The notes under the pieces: model-generated
The model's input: the letters and a program-made list of their open reading frames with translations, nothing else
Told to the model about the DNA's origin: nothing
Database searches by the model: none
Program-made: the position numbers and the translations under genes
Shown: in pieces, positions 17,427-26,505 of the stretch
Layout: every line of letters starts with the position of its first letter
Numbering within the stretch: the stretch's first letter is position 1
Source: an uncultured Lachnospiraceae bacterium
GTDB taxonomy: Bacteria; Bacillota; Clostridia; Lachnospirales; Lachnospiraceae
Length of the DNA stretch: 64,000 nt
Reading direction: 5' to 3'
Assembly (NCBI GenBank): GCA_900317505.1
Contig: ONHB01000006.1
Coordinates: forward strand, 1-64,000

Positions 17427-18590
17427 TTATTTTACAACACGTACTCGGAATACGCCTTCAACTGCTTTTAACTTGGCGATCACATCATCTGTAGCGGCTG
17501 TTTCGATATCAAACATGGATACAGCATAATCTCCGCGTGATTTGTTGATCATATCGGAAATATTGATGTTGACATCACCAAAGCATGCAGCAAGCTTGGT
17601 AATGGTATTGGCAATATTTTTGTGGAATACAGCAACACGTCCGGCCTTGGTGCATACACCCATATCGATTGCCGGGTAATTTACGGAATGTGTGATATTG
17701 CCGTTTTCCAGATAGTCAATCATTTCCTTAACACCCATAACTGCACAGTTGTCTTCAGATTCCTCCGTGGAAGCTCCGATATGAGGTGTTACGATACAGC
17801 CAGCCTTGCCGGTTGTAATGGTATTGGGGAAGTCTGTCACATATTTGCGTACCTTTCCTGCCTCAATGGCCGCCAATACGTCCTCTTCCTTGCAGAGTAC
17901 GTCTCTTGCAAAGTTTAAGATCACAACGCCATCCTTCATCATGTCGATGGCTTCTTTGTTGATCATACCCTTGGTAGAATCCAAAGCAGGTACATGTACC
18001 GTGATATAATCACATTCTTTATAGATATCTTCTACATTGACAACATGCTTAACAGCACGTGATAAGCTCCATGCTGCATCTACAGACAGATAAGGATCGT
18101 ATCCGTAAACTTCCATTCCGAGGTTGATGGCAGCATTGGCAATTTTAGCACCGATCGCACCCAGTCCGATGACACCGAGCTTCTTGCCGTTTATTTCTGT
18201 TCCGGCAAATTTTTTCTTTTCTTTTTCAGCAGCCTTGGCAACATCTGCATTGTCAGTCTGGGATTTGACCCATTCGATACCGCCGGTCACATCACGGGCT
18301 GCTAAAAGCATACCGCAGAGAACAAGCTCTTTAACCGCATTGGAATTGGCTCCGGGTGTGTTGAATACTACAACACCTTTCTGTGCCAGATCATCCAAAG
18401 GAATATTGTTGACACCGGCACCGGCTCTGACAACGGCTAACAGATTGTCGGAAAACTCCATGGAATGCATATCTGCACTTCTGACAAGGATTCCTTCTGC
18501 CTGATTGACATCGTCTGTTTTTGTATATTCACTACCAAAATGATCAAGTCCGACCTGAGCAATTGGATTTAAACAATAATACTGATACAT
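17427..18590 (-). CDS. serA: D-3-phosphoglycerate dehydrogenase
   Basis: A 387-residue NAD-dependent enzyme catalysing the first step of serine synthesis, oxidising 3-phosphoglycerate. The Rossmann fold shows GLGAIGAKIANAA, the catalytic His lies in VTPHIGASTEES, and an Arg lies in LNFARDV. Residues about 315-387 form a C-terminal ACT domain (AACFGDVNINISDMINKSRGDYAVSMFDIE), suggesting serine feedback. RBS AGAGGGATG is 5 nt before the ATG. It follows serC by 86 nt and is likely cotranscribed with it. The N-terminal catalytic domain is compact compared with the long E. coli and B. subtilis forms, as is common in this lineage. Confidence 0.95.
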   Translation of the reverse strand: MYQYYCLNPIAQVGLDHFGSEYTKTDDVNQAEGILVRSADMHSMEFSDNLLAVVRAGAGVNNIPLDDLAQKGVVVFNTPGANSNAVKELVLCGMLLAARDVTGGIEWVKSQTDNADVAKAAEKEKKKFAGTEINGKKLGVIGLGAIGAKIANAAINLGMEVYGYDPYLSVDAAWSLSRAVKHVVNVEDIYKECDYITVHVPALDSTKGMINKEAIDMMKDGVVILNFARDVLCKEEDVLAAIEAGKVRKYVTDFPNTITTGKAGCIVTPHIGASTEESEDNCAVMGVKEMIDYLENGNITHSVNYPAIDMGVCTKAGRVAVFHKNIANTITKLAACFGDVNINISDMINKSRGDYAVSMFDIETAATDDVIAKLKAVEGVFRVRVVK

Positions 18591-18676
18591 TTTTTCATCC
18601 CTCTTTCTAAATCAACATGCCGGACCTGTTTACTGTACAGGTCCGAACATTTTTATTTTAATCGGCATCGTATGCT

Positions 18677-19759
18677 TTATGAATTTTTTGCTTCAAACTC
18701 TTTCATAAATGCAACTAATTTTTCAACGCCTTCCTTGGGCATTGCATTGTAAATGGATGCTCTCATACCGCCAACGGTTCTGTGTCCCTTTAAATTGACA
18801 AATCCGGCCTCTGTTGCCTCTTTGACAAATTTGGCATCGAGATCTGCATCACCTGTAACAAAAGGCACATTCATAAGAGATCTGTCCTCTTTGACTACAG
18901 TTCCCTTGAACATCTTGCTTTCATCTAAGAAATCATATAAGATCTTGGCTTTTTCTTCATTTTTTTCTTTCATGACAGATAAGCCGCCCATCTTCTTTAA
19001 CCATTTGAATACCTTGCCACAGATATAGATACCGTAGCAGGGAGGTGTATTGTATAAGGATTCTGCATCTGCATGGATCTTGTATTTCATCATGGTAGGT
19101 GTTCCGGAAAGTACATCCTCTGTGATCAGATCTTCACGGATAATAACGATAACAACACCTGCCGGTCCGACGTTTTTCTGAACGCCACCGTAGATCACAC
19201 CATATTTGCTCACATCAACAGGCTCTGAAAGGAAGCATGATGATACATCGGCAACCAGTGTCTTGCCTTTGGTGTTGGGTAATTTTTTGTATTTTGTACC
19301 GTAAATGGTATTGTTTTCACAGATGTATACATAATCGAGGTCATCCGGAATATCCAGATCACTGCAATCCGGAATATAGGAGAATGTCTTATCTGCGCTG
19401 GATGCCAGCTCTACAGCCTCGCCATAGATCTTAGCTTCCTGATAAGCTTTCTTTGCCCACTGACCGGTCACAATATAACCAGCCTTTTTATTTTTCATCA
19501 GATTCATGGGGATCATGGCAAACTGCAGCGAAGCACCACCCTGTAAGAACAATACCTTGTAATTGTCAGGGATGTTCATTAATTCTCTTAAATCAGCTTC
19601 TGCTTCTTTGATGATGTTATCATACACTTTGGAACGATGGCTCATCTCCATTACCGACATGCCACTTCCCTTATAATCTAACATTTCATCTGCAGCTTCT
19701 TTTAATACTTCCTCAGGTAAAACTGCCGGACCTGCTGAAAAGTTATAAACTCTGGACAC
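18677..19759 (-). CDS. serC: Phosphoserine aminotransferase
   Basis: A 360-residue PLP enzyme, second step of serine synthesis, converting 3-phosphohydroxypyruvate and glutamate to phosphoserine; it also acts in vitamin B6 synthesis in some bacteria. It begins with SRVYNFSAGPAVLPEEVL, typical of SerC, and the PLP lysine is in YGGVQKNVGPAG. The start is a GTG at 19759, with GAGGAGG 8 nt upstream; a much longer open frame runs to 20035 but would overlap the transpeptidase gene and its promoter, and the family length fits the GTG. A promoter and a matched inverted repeat lie upstream. serC-serA is the likely transcript. Confidence 0.95.
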   Translation of the reverse strand: MSRVYNFSAGPAVLPEEVLKEAADEMLDYKGSGMSVMEMSHRSKVYDNIIKEAEADLRELMNIPDNYKVLFLQGGASLQFAMIPMNLMKNKKAGYIVTGQWAKKAYQEAKIYGEAVELASSADKTFSYIPDCSDLDIPDDLDYVYICENNTIYGTKYKKLPNTKGKTLVADVSSCFLSEPVDVSKYGVIYGGVQKNVGPAGVVIVIIREDLITEDVLSGTPTMMKYKIHADAESLYNTPPCYGIYICGKVFKWLKKMGGLSVMKEKNEEKAKILYDFLDESKMFKGTVVKEDRSLMNVPFVTGDADLDAKFVKEATEAGFVNLKGHRTVGGMRASIYNAMPKEGVEKLVAFMKEFEAKNS

Positions 19760-19787
19760 TGAAAGTCCCTCCTCTGTTATAATATTA

Positions 19788-19830
19788 TGGTCTTTGAAAT
19801 ATGTATTTAAAACACATGCTCCAAAGACCA
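19788..19830. repeat. Paired operator-like inverted repeat upstream of serC
   Basis: Two arms, TGGTCTTTG (19788-19796) and CAAAGACCA (19822-19830), are exact reverse complements with centres about 34 bp apart. One arm overlaps the -10 box and start site, the other lies about 30 bp from the serC GTG. This could bind a regulator on both arms or form a leader hairpin. Confidence 0.55.
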
Positions 19831-19858
19831 TTTTAGACTTGTATAAATTTTTCGTCAA
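19830..19858 (-). promoter_or_regulatory. Promoter of serC-serA
   Basis: Minus-strand -35 TTGACG (19853-19858), 17-bp spacer, -10 TAAAAT (19830-19835). It sits between serC and the transpeptidase stop, so serCA does not depend on readthrough. Confidence 0.72.
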
Positions 19859-19865
19859 TGAAAAT

Positions 19866-21269
19866 TTAATAAAACAGGATAACCGGGGTGCCAACCTCAA
19901 CCATATCATAGAGTCTGCTGACCTCTGAAGTGGGCGTATTGATGCATCCGTGTGACCCGCTTGTCTTGTAGATCTCACCGCCAAATTTACTCCGCCAGCT
20001 GGCATCATGGATCCCGATATTGTTGTAAACGGCAATCCAGTAGGAAACCGGTGTCCGGTAATCTTCTCCGATCAGGACACGGTTTCTCTGCATAAAATAT
20101 ACATAGCATACCCTCTGCGGGGTCCCGTTTCCTTTTCCGGTGCAGCCGGTCACAACGGGCGTCTGAAGTTTGATCCTGCCGTTGACGTAATAATACATGG
20201 TCTGGTTGGTCATATCTACTTCGATATAGGTATCACCGATATCGTTGCTGCCTTTGCCATAGCCTCTCTGACTGTAGATAGCCTCCGACTTGTCGCTTTT
20301 TTTATCTTTTAATAATCCAAGCAGATATTCCTTCTGCTTTTTCTGATCCAGTTTATAGCCGTAGTTGCCTTTTTCAATGGTAACCGTACCGCCTCTGGTC
20401 GGATTAAACTGCCATGGACCACCGGCACTGTCATGCTTGTTTGCCCATTTTTCCACAGTCTGCGCAACAGCCTCCTCATCGATCATGAGATTGCCGTCAT
20501 CATCGAGTGAAAAATCATCCTTATCATCCTTTAGGAGCCAGGACGAGATCACAGATGCATCCACGGTTTCATCACCATCATAAAAACGACAGACAATTTC
20601 TATACTCTGCAGGGCATCGATCTTTTTCCAAAGTCTGAGTGTTTTTTTCATCCCAGCGGTATATTCCATCGGAATATAGCAGTCTGAAACAGCCAGATTG
20701 ACATAGGTATCGCCATTTAGTACTGCATCCACGATCGTCTGGATGGTCAGATCCACGTCTAACAGATTCTTTGTTTCATCGATCAGCTGATACCCGTCCT
20801 TGGACCTGACAATTTCAACACGGACTTTTTCGGGATCTGCCTGATTTTTGATCAGGTCAAGCCCGTCAAGATAGTCTCTCAGTTTTTTCTCGTCACATGT
20901 CCCCTTTGGTTCTATCGTCTCATTTTCAACGTTAGCATCTGCTAACTTAATTCCCCACATAAGCGGATTTTGCTTATCCAAAATCCTGTCTAAATCGTCC
21001 ATATAGGAATGACGGTAATCCATTTCCATAATCGGGATCTCCGTTTCCTTTCCGGACTTATCTATGATGGAAAAGGTTGCATCTTCTGTTTTCTGAACCA
21101 ATAAATCATTGACCTCTTCCGGTGTCATTCCTGCTGCATAGATTCCATTTATCATCACACCGTTCATATAGGTATCATGATACTGCCATGCAATATACAA
21201 ATAGATACCGGCGCATAAAATAACAGGGACAAAAATGATAATTGCAAAAACTGTAATAACCTTTTTCAT
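19866..21269 (-). CDS. L,D-transpeptidase (YkuD domain), membrane-anchored
   Basis: A 467-residue cell-wall enzyme that would make 3-3 peptidoglycan cross-links or attach proteins. It has an N-terminal signal anchor (about 3-24), a middle region of PG_binding_4 type (about 110-330, with YGYKLD near the end), and a C-terminal YkuD domain (about 345-467) with the catalytic motif SHGCINTP and the upstream conserved His in NNIGIHDASW. The ATG has an AAAGG Shine-Dalgarno. It lies 18 nt after ilvB and is presumably read from the leuB-ilvD-ilvB transcript, an unexpected partner. Confidence in the family is high; the substrate is by analogy. Confidence 0.93.
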   Translation of the reverse strand: MKKVITVFAIIIFVPVILCAGIYLYIAWQYHDTYMNGVMINGIYAAGMTPEEVNDLLVQKTEDATFSIIDKSGKETEIPIMEMDYRHSYMDDLDRILDKQNPLMWGIKLADANVENETIEPKGTCDEKKLRDYLDGLDLIKNQADPEKVRVEIVRSKDGYQLIDETKNLLDVDLTIQTIVDAVLNGDTYVNLAVSDCYIPMEYTAGMKKTLRLWKKIDALQSIEIVCRFYDGDETVDASVISSWLLKDDKDDFSLDDDGNLMIDEEAVAQTVEKWANKHDSAGGPWQFNPTRGGTVTIEKGNYGYKLDQKKQKEYLLGLLKDKKSDKSEAIYSQRGYGKGSNDIGDTYIEVDMTNQTMYYYVNGRIKLQTPVVTGCTGKGNGTPQRVCYVYFMQRNRVLIGEDYRTPVSYWIAVYNNIGIHDASWRSKFGGEIYKTSGSHGCINTPTSEVSRLYDMVEVGTPVILFY

Positions 21270-21287
21270 CTTATGTACCTTTTCTTT

Positions 21288-22967
21288 TTACTGTTGTTTT
21301 TTCAGATCATCTGCATCAAATACATCGCTGATCGGAGTACCGGGTGATACCATCGGGAATACTTTATCATCTTCATGGATGACAACCTCGATCAGTGCCG
21401 GACGTTTGCACTCCATAGCCTTTGTGATGGCAGGAAGCACATCTTCCTTCTTTTCCACCCTGAATGCCACACAGCCAAGAGCCTCAGCTACCTTGCAGTA
21501 ATCAACGGAATCATTTAAAACCGTCTGTGAATAGCGGTGTCCGTAAAACAGGGTCTGCCACTGTCTTACCATACCAAGTACCTGATTGTTGATCACAACC
21601 TCGATAATCGGAATATTGTATCTGGAAGCCGTTGCTAACTCCTGCATATTCATACGGAAACAGCCGTCACCTGCGATATTGACAACGGTCTTGTCGGGAC
21701 GTCCAAGCTTGGCTCCTATGCAGGCACCAAGTCCGTATCCCATGGTTCCAAGACCACCGGAGGATAAAAATGTACGCGGCTCAGAATAATGATAAAACTG
21801 TGCAGCCCACATCTGGTGCTGTCCGACATCTGTTGTGATAATGGCCTGACCCTTGGTTGCCTTATCCAATGCTTCGATAAAGTACGGACAGGTCAGATCT
21901 GTATCATCATATTTTAAAGGATACTGTTTCTTTAAATCCAGTATATGCTCCATCCACTCTTTGTGCTCCGATTTGGACACATGTTTATTTAATTTGGAAA
22001 GAATTTCTTTTAAATCTCCGATCAGTGCAGCATCTGTTTTAATATTTTTGTTGATCTCTGCTGCATCAATATCGACATGAATGATCTTGGCATTTTCCGC
22101 AAAACGTTTGGGATTGCCGATAACACGGTCGGAAAAACGTACACCAAGTGCAATCAGGCAGTCACATTCGGACACACCGAGGTTGGAAGCCTTGGTGCCG
22201 TGCATGCCAAGCATACCGGTATAACGTGCATCATTGCCGTCAAACGCACCCTTGCCCAATAACGAATCACAGACCGGTGCATCAATGATCTTTGCAAGTT
22301 CCCGTACTTCTTTGGAAGCACCGGAAAGGATTGCGCCGCCACCGACAAAGATAAACGGCTTTTGAGATTCATCGATCATCTTAGCCACTTCATCGATCTG
22401 ATCCATGGTATATTTGCTCTTCTTTTCCTCTTTAACAGGCTCTTTCCTTGTATATTCGGTTGTATTGGCAGTCACATCCTTGGTGATATCCACAAGCACC
22501 GGACCCGGTCTGCCGCTTTTAGCGATATAAAAGGCTTTGCGGATTGTTTCTGCAAGCTTGGTCACATCTTTTACAATGAAGCTGTGCTTGGTAATCGGCA
22601 TCGTGACACCTGCAATATCCACTTCCTGGAAAGAATCCTTGCCAAGAGCCGGAAGTGTTACATTGGCGGTAATGGCAACAACCGGAATGGAATCCATGTA
22701 AGCGGTTGCGATACCGGTAACCAGATTGGTCGCTCCCGGTCCGCTTGTAGCCATACAGACACCGACCTTGCCGGTAGCTCTTGCATAACCGTCTGCTGCA
22801 TGTGCAGCTCCCTGCTCATGGGATGTCAGTACGTGTCTGATCTCATCACTGTGCTTATATAATGCATCATATACATTTAAAATCGTTCCGCCCGGATAAC
22901 CAAACACGGTATCCACGCCCTGCTCTTTTAAACATTCGATTACAATTTCTGAACCTGTCAACTGCAT
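21288..22967 (-). CDS. ilvB: Acetolactate synthase, large subunit
   Basis: A 559-residue TPP- and FAD-dependent enzyme, first common step of valine, leucine and isoleucine synthesis. It has the N-terminal GYPGGTILNVYDAL, the catalytic Glu in SHEQGAAHAADG, the central FAD-binding domain and the TPP motif GDGCFRMNMQELATASRYN. RBS AAGGGAG lies 7 nt upstream of the ATG. It is 38 nt after ilvD. No small regulatory subunit (ilvN/ilvH) gene follows; the next gene is the transpeptidase, so the regulatory subunit is either absent or elsewhere. Confidence 0.95.
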   Translation of the reverse strand: MQLTGSEIVIECLKEQGVDTVFGYPGGTILNVYDALYKHSDEIRHVLTSHEQGAAHAADGYARATGKVGVCMATSGPGATNLVTGIATAYMDSIPVVAITANVTLPALGKDSFQEVDIAGVTMPITKHSFIVKDVTKLAETIRKAFYIAKSGRPGPVLVDITKDVTANTTEYTRKEPVKEEKKSKYTMDQIDEVAKMIDESQKPFIFVGGGAILSGASKEVRELAKIIDAPVCDSLLGKGAFDGNDARYTGMLGMHGTKASNLGVSECDCLIALGVRFSDRVIGNPKRFAENAKIIHVDIDAAEINKNIKTDAALIGDLKEILSKLNKHVSKSEHKEWMEHILDLKKQYPLKYDDTDLTCPYFIEALDKATKGQAIITTDVGQHQMWAAQFYHYSEPRTFLSSGGLGTMGYGLGACIGAKLGRPDKTVVNIAGDGCFRMNMQELATASRYNIPIIEVVINNQVLGMVRQWQTLFYGHRYSQTVLNDSVDYCKVAEALGCVAFRVEKKEDVLPAITKAMECKRPALIEVVIHEDDKVFPMVSPGTPISDVFDADDLKKQQ

Positions 22968-23005
22968 ATCTATTCTCCCTTATCCATAATACTTCAGAAT
23001 TTTAC

Positions 23006-24676
23006 TTAGTTTTTCTTAACTTCCAAAATAGCTCCGCGGTTTCCGCTTGTAACAAGCTCTTTGTATCTTGCCAGATAGCCTGTGGTAACCTTGGGCTCTC
23101 TGGGCTGCCATTTTGCTTTTCTTTCTGCCATTTCTTCATCAGAAACCTTGACATTTAAGGTCATTTCCGGAATGTTGATGGAAATGATATCACCCTCTTC
23201 AACAAATGCGATCGGTCCGCCGACAGCTGCTTCCGGAGAAACATGACCGATGGAAGCACCTCTGGATGCCCCAGAGAAACGTCCGTCTGTGATCAGAGCT
23301 ACGCTTGAACCAAGTCCCATACCAGCGATAGCTGATGTCGGGTTGAGCATTTCTCTCATACCCGGACCTCCCTTAGGGCCTTCATAACGGATGACAACAA
23401 CATCACCTGCAACGATCTTTCCGCCTTTGATAGCAGCGATCGCATCCTCTTCACAGTCAAATACTCTGGCCGGACCTTCGTGTACCAGCATTTCCTCTGC
23501 TACGGCAGAACGCTTAACAACACTTCCGTCGGGAGCCAGGTTGCCCTTTAATACAGCCAGACCACCGGTCTTACTGTACGGATTGTCAACCGGTCTGATA
23601 ACCTCAGGATTTTTGTTGACTGCATTTTTGATATTTTCACCAACTGTTTTACCGGTTACGGTCATACAGTCTGTATTTAATAATCCGATATCTGCAAGCT
23701 CTTTCATAACCGCATATACACCGCCGGCCTCATTTAAGTCCTCCATGTAGGTCGGGCCTGCAGGAGCCAGATGGCATAAGTTGGGTGTCTTTTCACTGAT
23801 TGGATTGGCAAATGCGATATCAAAATCAAAACCGATCTCATGAGCGATTGCAGGAAGATGCAGCATACTGTTGGTAGAGCATCCAAGTGCCATATCAACG
23901 GTCAGTGCATTCATGATTGCATCCTTTGTCATGATGTCTCTCGGACGGATATTTTTGCGGTACATTTCCATAACAGCCATACCGGCATGCTTAGCAAGCT
24001 TGATACGCTCAGAATATACTGCCGGGATGGTGCCGTTTCCGCCAAGTCCCATACCAAGTGCCTCAGTCAGACAGTTCATGGAGTTGGCTGTATACATACC
24101 GGAGCATGAACCGCAGGTCGGGCATACCTTTTCTTCAAATTCACGTACTTCTTCTTCGGTCATTGTGCCGGCTGCATTGGCGCCAACAGCTTCAAACATG
24201 GAAGAAAGACTTCTCTTCTGTCCTTTTACATGACCTGCTAACATCGGTCCGCCGGATACAAATACGGTCGGCACATTGATACGTGCTGCAGCCATCAAAA
24301 GACCGGGAACATTTTTATCACAGTTTGGAACCATGACAAGGGCATCAAACTGATGTGCCAAAGCCATACATTCGGTTGAATCGGCGATCAGATCTCTGGT
24401 AACCAGTGAATACTTCATACCGATATGTCCCATGGCAATTCCATCACATACGGCAATGGCCGGGAATACAACAGGCACACCGCCTGCTTCCGCAACGCCA
24501 AGCTTAACTGCATTGACGATCTTATCCAGATTCATATGGCCGGGAACAATTTCATTGTAAGAACTTACAATACCGACCATGGGCTTTTGCATTTCTTCTT
24601 CGGTAAATCCCAAAGCATTGAACAAACTTCTGTGAGGCGCCTGCGCCATTCCTTTTTTTACATTATCACTCTTCAT
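23006..24676 (-). CDS. ilvD: Dihydroxy-acid dehydratase
   Basis: A 556-residue iron-sulfur enzyme that dehydrates 2,3-dihydroxy acids to the keto acids of isoleucine and valine. Cluster cysteines appear in [27 protein letters not shown] and FDCE; the C-terminal catalytic serine region [15 protein letters not shown] is present. Length fits the IlvD/Edd family. RBS AGGCAGG is weak. It lies 41 nt after leuB and 38 nt before ilvB. Confidence 0.96.
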   Translation of the reverse strand: MKSDNVKKGMAQAPHRSLFNALGFTEEEMQKPMVGIVSSYNEIVPGHMNLDKIVNAVKLGVAEAGGVPVVFPAIAVCDGIAMGHIGMKYSLVTRDLIADSTECMALAHQFDALVMVPNCDKNVPGLLMAAARINVPTVFVSGGPMLAGHVKGQKRSLSSMFEAVGANAAGTMTEEEVREFEEKVCPTCGSCSGMYTANSMNCLTEALGMGLGGNGTIPAVYSERIKLAKHAGMAVMEMYRKNIRPRDIMTKDAIMNALTVDMALGCSTNSMLHLPAIAHEIGFDFDIAFANPISEKTPNLCHLAPAGPTYMEDLNEAGGVYAVMKELADIGLLNTDCMTVTGKTVGENIKNAVNKNPEVIRPVDNPYSKTGGLAVLKGNLAPDGSVVKRSAVAEEMLVHEGPARVFDCEEDAIAAIKGGKIVAGDVVVIRYEGPKGGPGMREMLNPTSAIAGMGLGSSVALITDGRFSGASRGASIGHVSPEAAVGGPIAFVEEGDIISINIPEMTLNVKVSDEEMAERKAKWQPREPKVTTGYLARYKELVTSGNRGAILEVKKN

Positions 24677-24717
24677 ATCTATGTACCTGCCTTTTACTAA
24701 AATAATATCATTTTTAT

Positions 24718-25818
24718 TTATACTCTCTCTGCGAGCAGATCACCCATCTGTCTGCATCCGACAAGAGTAAACTTATCTTTCTGCGCTTCATCCTGCGGCA
24801 TGATATCGACTGTGCGGTAGCCTTCCTTTAAGACCTGTTTAACCGCTGCATCGATGGCATCTGCCTCTTTATCCAGATCAAAAGAATATCTGAGCATCAT
24901 GGATGCGGAAAGAATGGTTGCGATCGGATTGGCAATATCCTTTCCTGCAATATCGGGTGCACTTCCGTGGCTCGGCTCATACAGACCAAACTTGCTGTCG
25001 TTTAAGGAAGCGGATGCTAACATACCGATAGAGCCTGTTACCATACTTGCTTCGTCTGATAAAATATCGCCGAACATATTTTCCGTCAGGATCACATCAA
25101 ACTGTGCCGGATCTTTGACAAGTTGCATTGCACAGTTGTCAACTAACATATGCTCTACGGTCACTTCCGGATAATCCTTTGCAACTTCATTGACGATCTT
25201 TCTCCAAAGTCTGGATGAATCCAGGACATTGGCCTTATCCACGCTGGTCACTTTCTTGCGTCTCTTCATCGCAATGTCAAAGCCCTTGATCGCAATCCGG
25301 CGTATTTCATCTTCGGAGTATGTAAGGGTATCGACAGCTACTAACTTACCGTCTACCTCTTCGGTCTTTCTTTCGCCAAAATACAGTCCGCCGGTCAGCT
25401 CACGCATGATCATCATATCAAATCCTGCAGCGGAAATCTCCTCTTTTAACGGACATGCGCTTGCAAGCTCATCATACAGTACAGCCGGTCTTAAATTGGC
25501 AAATAGATTAAGTGCCTTGCGGATCTTTAAAAGCCCTGCTTCCGGTCTTAAATTGGGTGGAAGCTTATACCAGGGACTTGTTGTCGTGTTGCCGCCAATG
25601 GATCCCATCAAAACCGCATCTGCTGCTTTGGCAGTGGCAATGGCTTCATCGGTAAGCGGAACACCATGCACATCAATAGAAGCTCCTCCCATCAGAATAT
25701 CTGTATATAACATTTCATGACCATATTTTCTGCCAACGGCATCCAGTACCTTTTTGGCCTCTGCTACAATCTCCGGTCCAATTCCGTCACCGGGAATGCA
25801 TACAATATTTAATTCCAT
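24718..25818 (-). CDS. leuB: 3-isopropylmalate dehydrogenase
   Basis: A 366-residue NAD-dependent enzyme of leucine synthesis, oxidising and decarboxylating 3-isopropylmalate. It has the N-terminal [11 protein letters not shown], substrate-site arginines in the [14 protein letters not shown] and MRELTGG segments, the metal-binding Asp in [11 protein letters not shown], and the NAD loop [18 protein letters not shown]. The ATG at 25818 is chosen because AGAGGATTG lies just before it and the family starts at [11 protein letters not shown]; a longer frame reaches 26013. It is first in the leuB-ilvD-ilvB unit. Confidence 0.96.
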   Translation of the reverse strand: MELNIVCIPGDGIGPEIVAEAKKVLDAVGRKYGHEMLYTDILMGGASIDVHGVPLTDEAIATAKAADAVLMGSIGGNTTTSPWYKLPPNLRPEAGLLKIRKALNLFANLRPAVLYDELASACPLKEEISAAGFDMMIMRELTGGLYFGERKTEEVDGKLVAVDTLTYSEDEIRRIAIKGFDIAMKRRKKVTSVDKANVLDSSRLWRKIVNEVAKDYPEVTVEHMLVDNCAMQLVKDPAQFDVILTENMFGDILSDEASMVTGSIGMLASASLNDSKFGLYEPSHGSAPDIAGKDIANPIATILSASMMLRYSFDLDKEADAIDAAVKQVLKEGYRTVDIMPQDEAQKDKFTLVGCRQMGDLLAERV

Positions 25819-25943
25819 AATCAATCCTCTTTTCTCTGAAAAATCAGGCATTCCGTCTTTTACAATAAACCTGAACAAAACGTATATGCCGTCTCTAATA
25901 TCATAATAGAAACCGCTGCAAATATCAACATTTTTCATAGCAA

Positions 25944-25964
25944 AACCGCTTACTATAACCGGTT
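25944..25964. promoter_or_regulatory. Palindromic operator-like site over the leuB promoter
   Basis: Plus-strand AACCGCTTACTATAACCGGTT is a near-perfect 21-bp palindrome: outer AACCG/CGGTT, inner TTA/TAA. Its centre overlaps a plausible minus-strand -10 TATAGT (25952-25957), with TATACA 16 bp upstream as -35. This looks like a repressor site for the leuB-ilvD-ilvB unit. The regulator is not identified. Confidence 0.5.
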
Positions 25965-26001
25965 GGAATAATTTGTATAAATGGCAGTTATTATCAGATA
26001 T

Positions 26002-26035
26002 AAAAAAGACCAACAGCAGCTGCCGTTGGCCTTTT
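26002..26035 (-). terminator. Terminator of yajC
   Basis: The minus-strand stem GGCCAACGGC ... GCTGTTGGTC pairs fully only when G-U pairs are allowed, which indicates it acts as minus-strand RNA; it is followed by TTTTTTA. It isolates yajC from leuB. Confidence 0.85.
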
Positions 26036-26058
26036 CATAGTCTGTGTCATGACAAAAA

Positions 26059-26412
26059 TTATTTATCTTTCTTTTTGTCTTTTTTATCCTCTGCGGGAGC
26101 AGGTGCGCCTGCTTTTTCAATCTGGGCAATCGCACTTTTACTCATCGGGATACGGCAGTTTTTGTTGCTACCGAATTCAACGATAACAGTATCATCTGTA
26201 ATATCGATGATCATTCCATAAAAACCGCTTGTTGTCAGGACACTGTCACCAATCTGCATATCTGCAAGCATGGCGTTGATACGTTTCTGCTCTTTTCTCT
26301 GAGAACCACCCATCAACCAAAACATAGCTACAATTGCTACAATCCAGACAACTATATATACAACTGTATTTGTTGTGCTCATTCCTGAACTGGCTGTTAA
26401 TAACATTCCCAT
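26059..26412 (-). CDS. yajC: Preprotein translocase subunit YajC
   Basis: A 117-residue membrane protein associated with the SecDF/YajC translocase. A single hydrophobic segment (about 16-34, VVYIVVWIVAIVAMFWLM) is followed by the conserved core QRKEQKRINAMLADMQIGD and SVLTTSGFYGMIIDI, and a Lys-rich tail. The start at 26412 is chosen because AGGAGG lies 7 nt upstream; an earlier ATG at 26436 has no RBS. It is downstream of tgt, the common tgt-yajC order. No secD/secF follows. Confidence 0.94.
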   Translation of the reverse strand: MGMLLTASSGMSTTNTVVYIVVWIVAIVAMFWLMGGSQRKEQKRINAMLADMQIGDSVLTTSGFYGMIIDITDDTVIVEFGSNKNCRIPMSKSAIAQIEKAGAPAPAEDKKDKKKDK

Positions 26413-26505
26413 AACCGGACCTCCTAATTTTTTCACTAAAAAACATCATACACAAAACAGACTTTTTCTTCAAGTATTTTTGCAAATTTCATAAGGATTT
26501 AAGAA

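Noticed and set aside
19760-20035. N-terminal extension of serC
   Set aside because: The frame is open, but it overlaps the transpeptidase gene and the serC promoter, and the GTG at 19759 has an ideal ribosome binding site.
25850-25935. Possible Leu/Ile/Val-rich leader peptide on the minus strand upstream of leuB
   Set aside because: A 23-codon frame with several L, I and V residues exists, but it has no ribosome binding site and no attenuator terminator follows, so it is not distinguishable from chance.
24718-26000. T-box riboswitch before the leuB operon
   Set aside because: The leader of about 130 nt is too short and lacks the AGGGUGGAACCGCG-type T-box sequence and a terminator.
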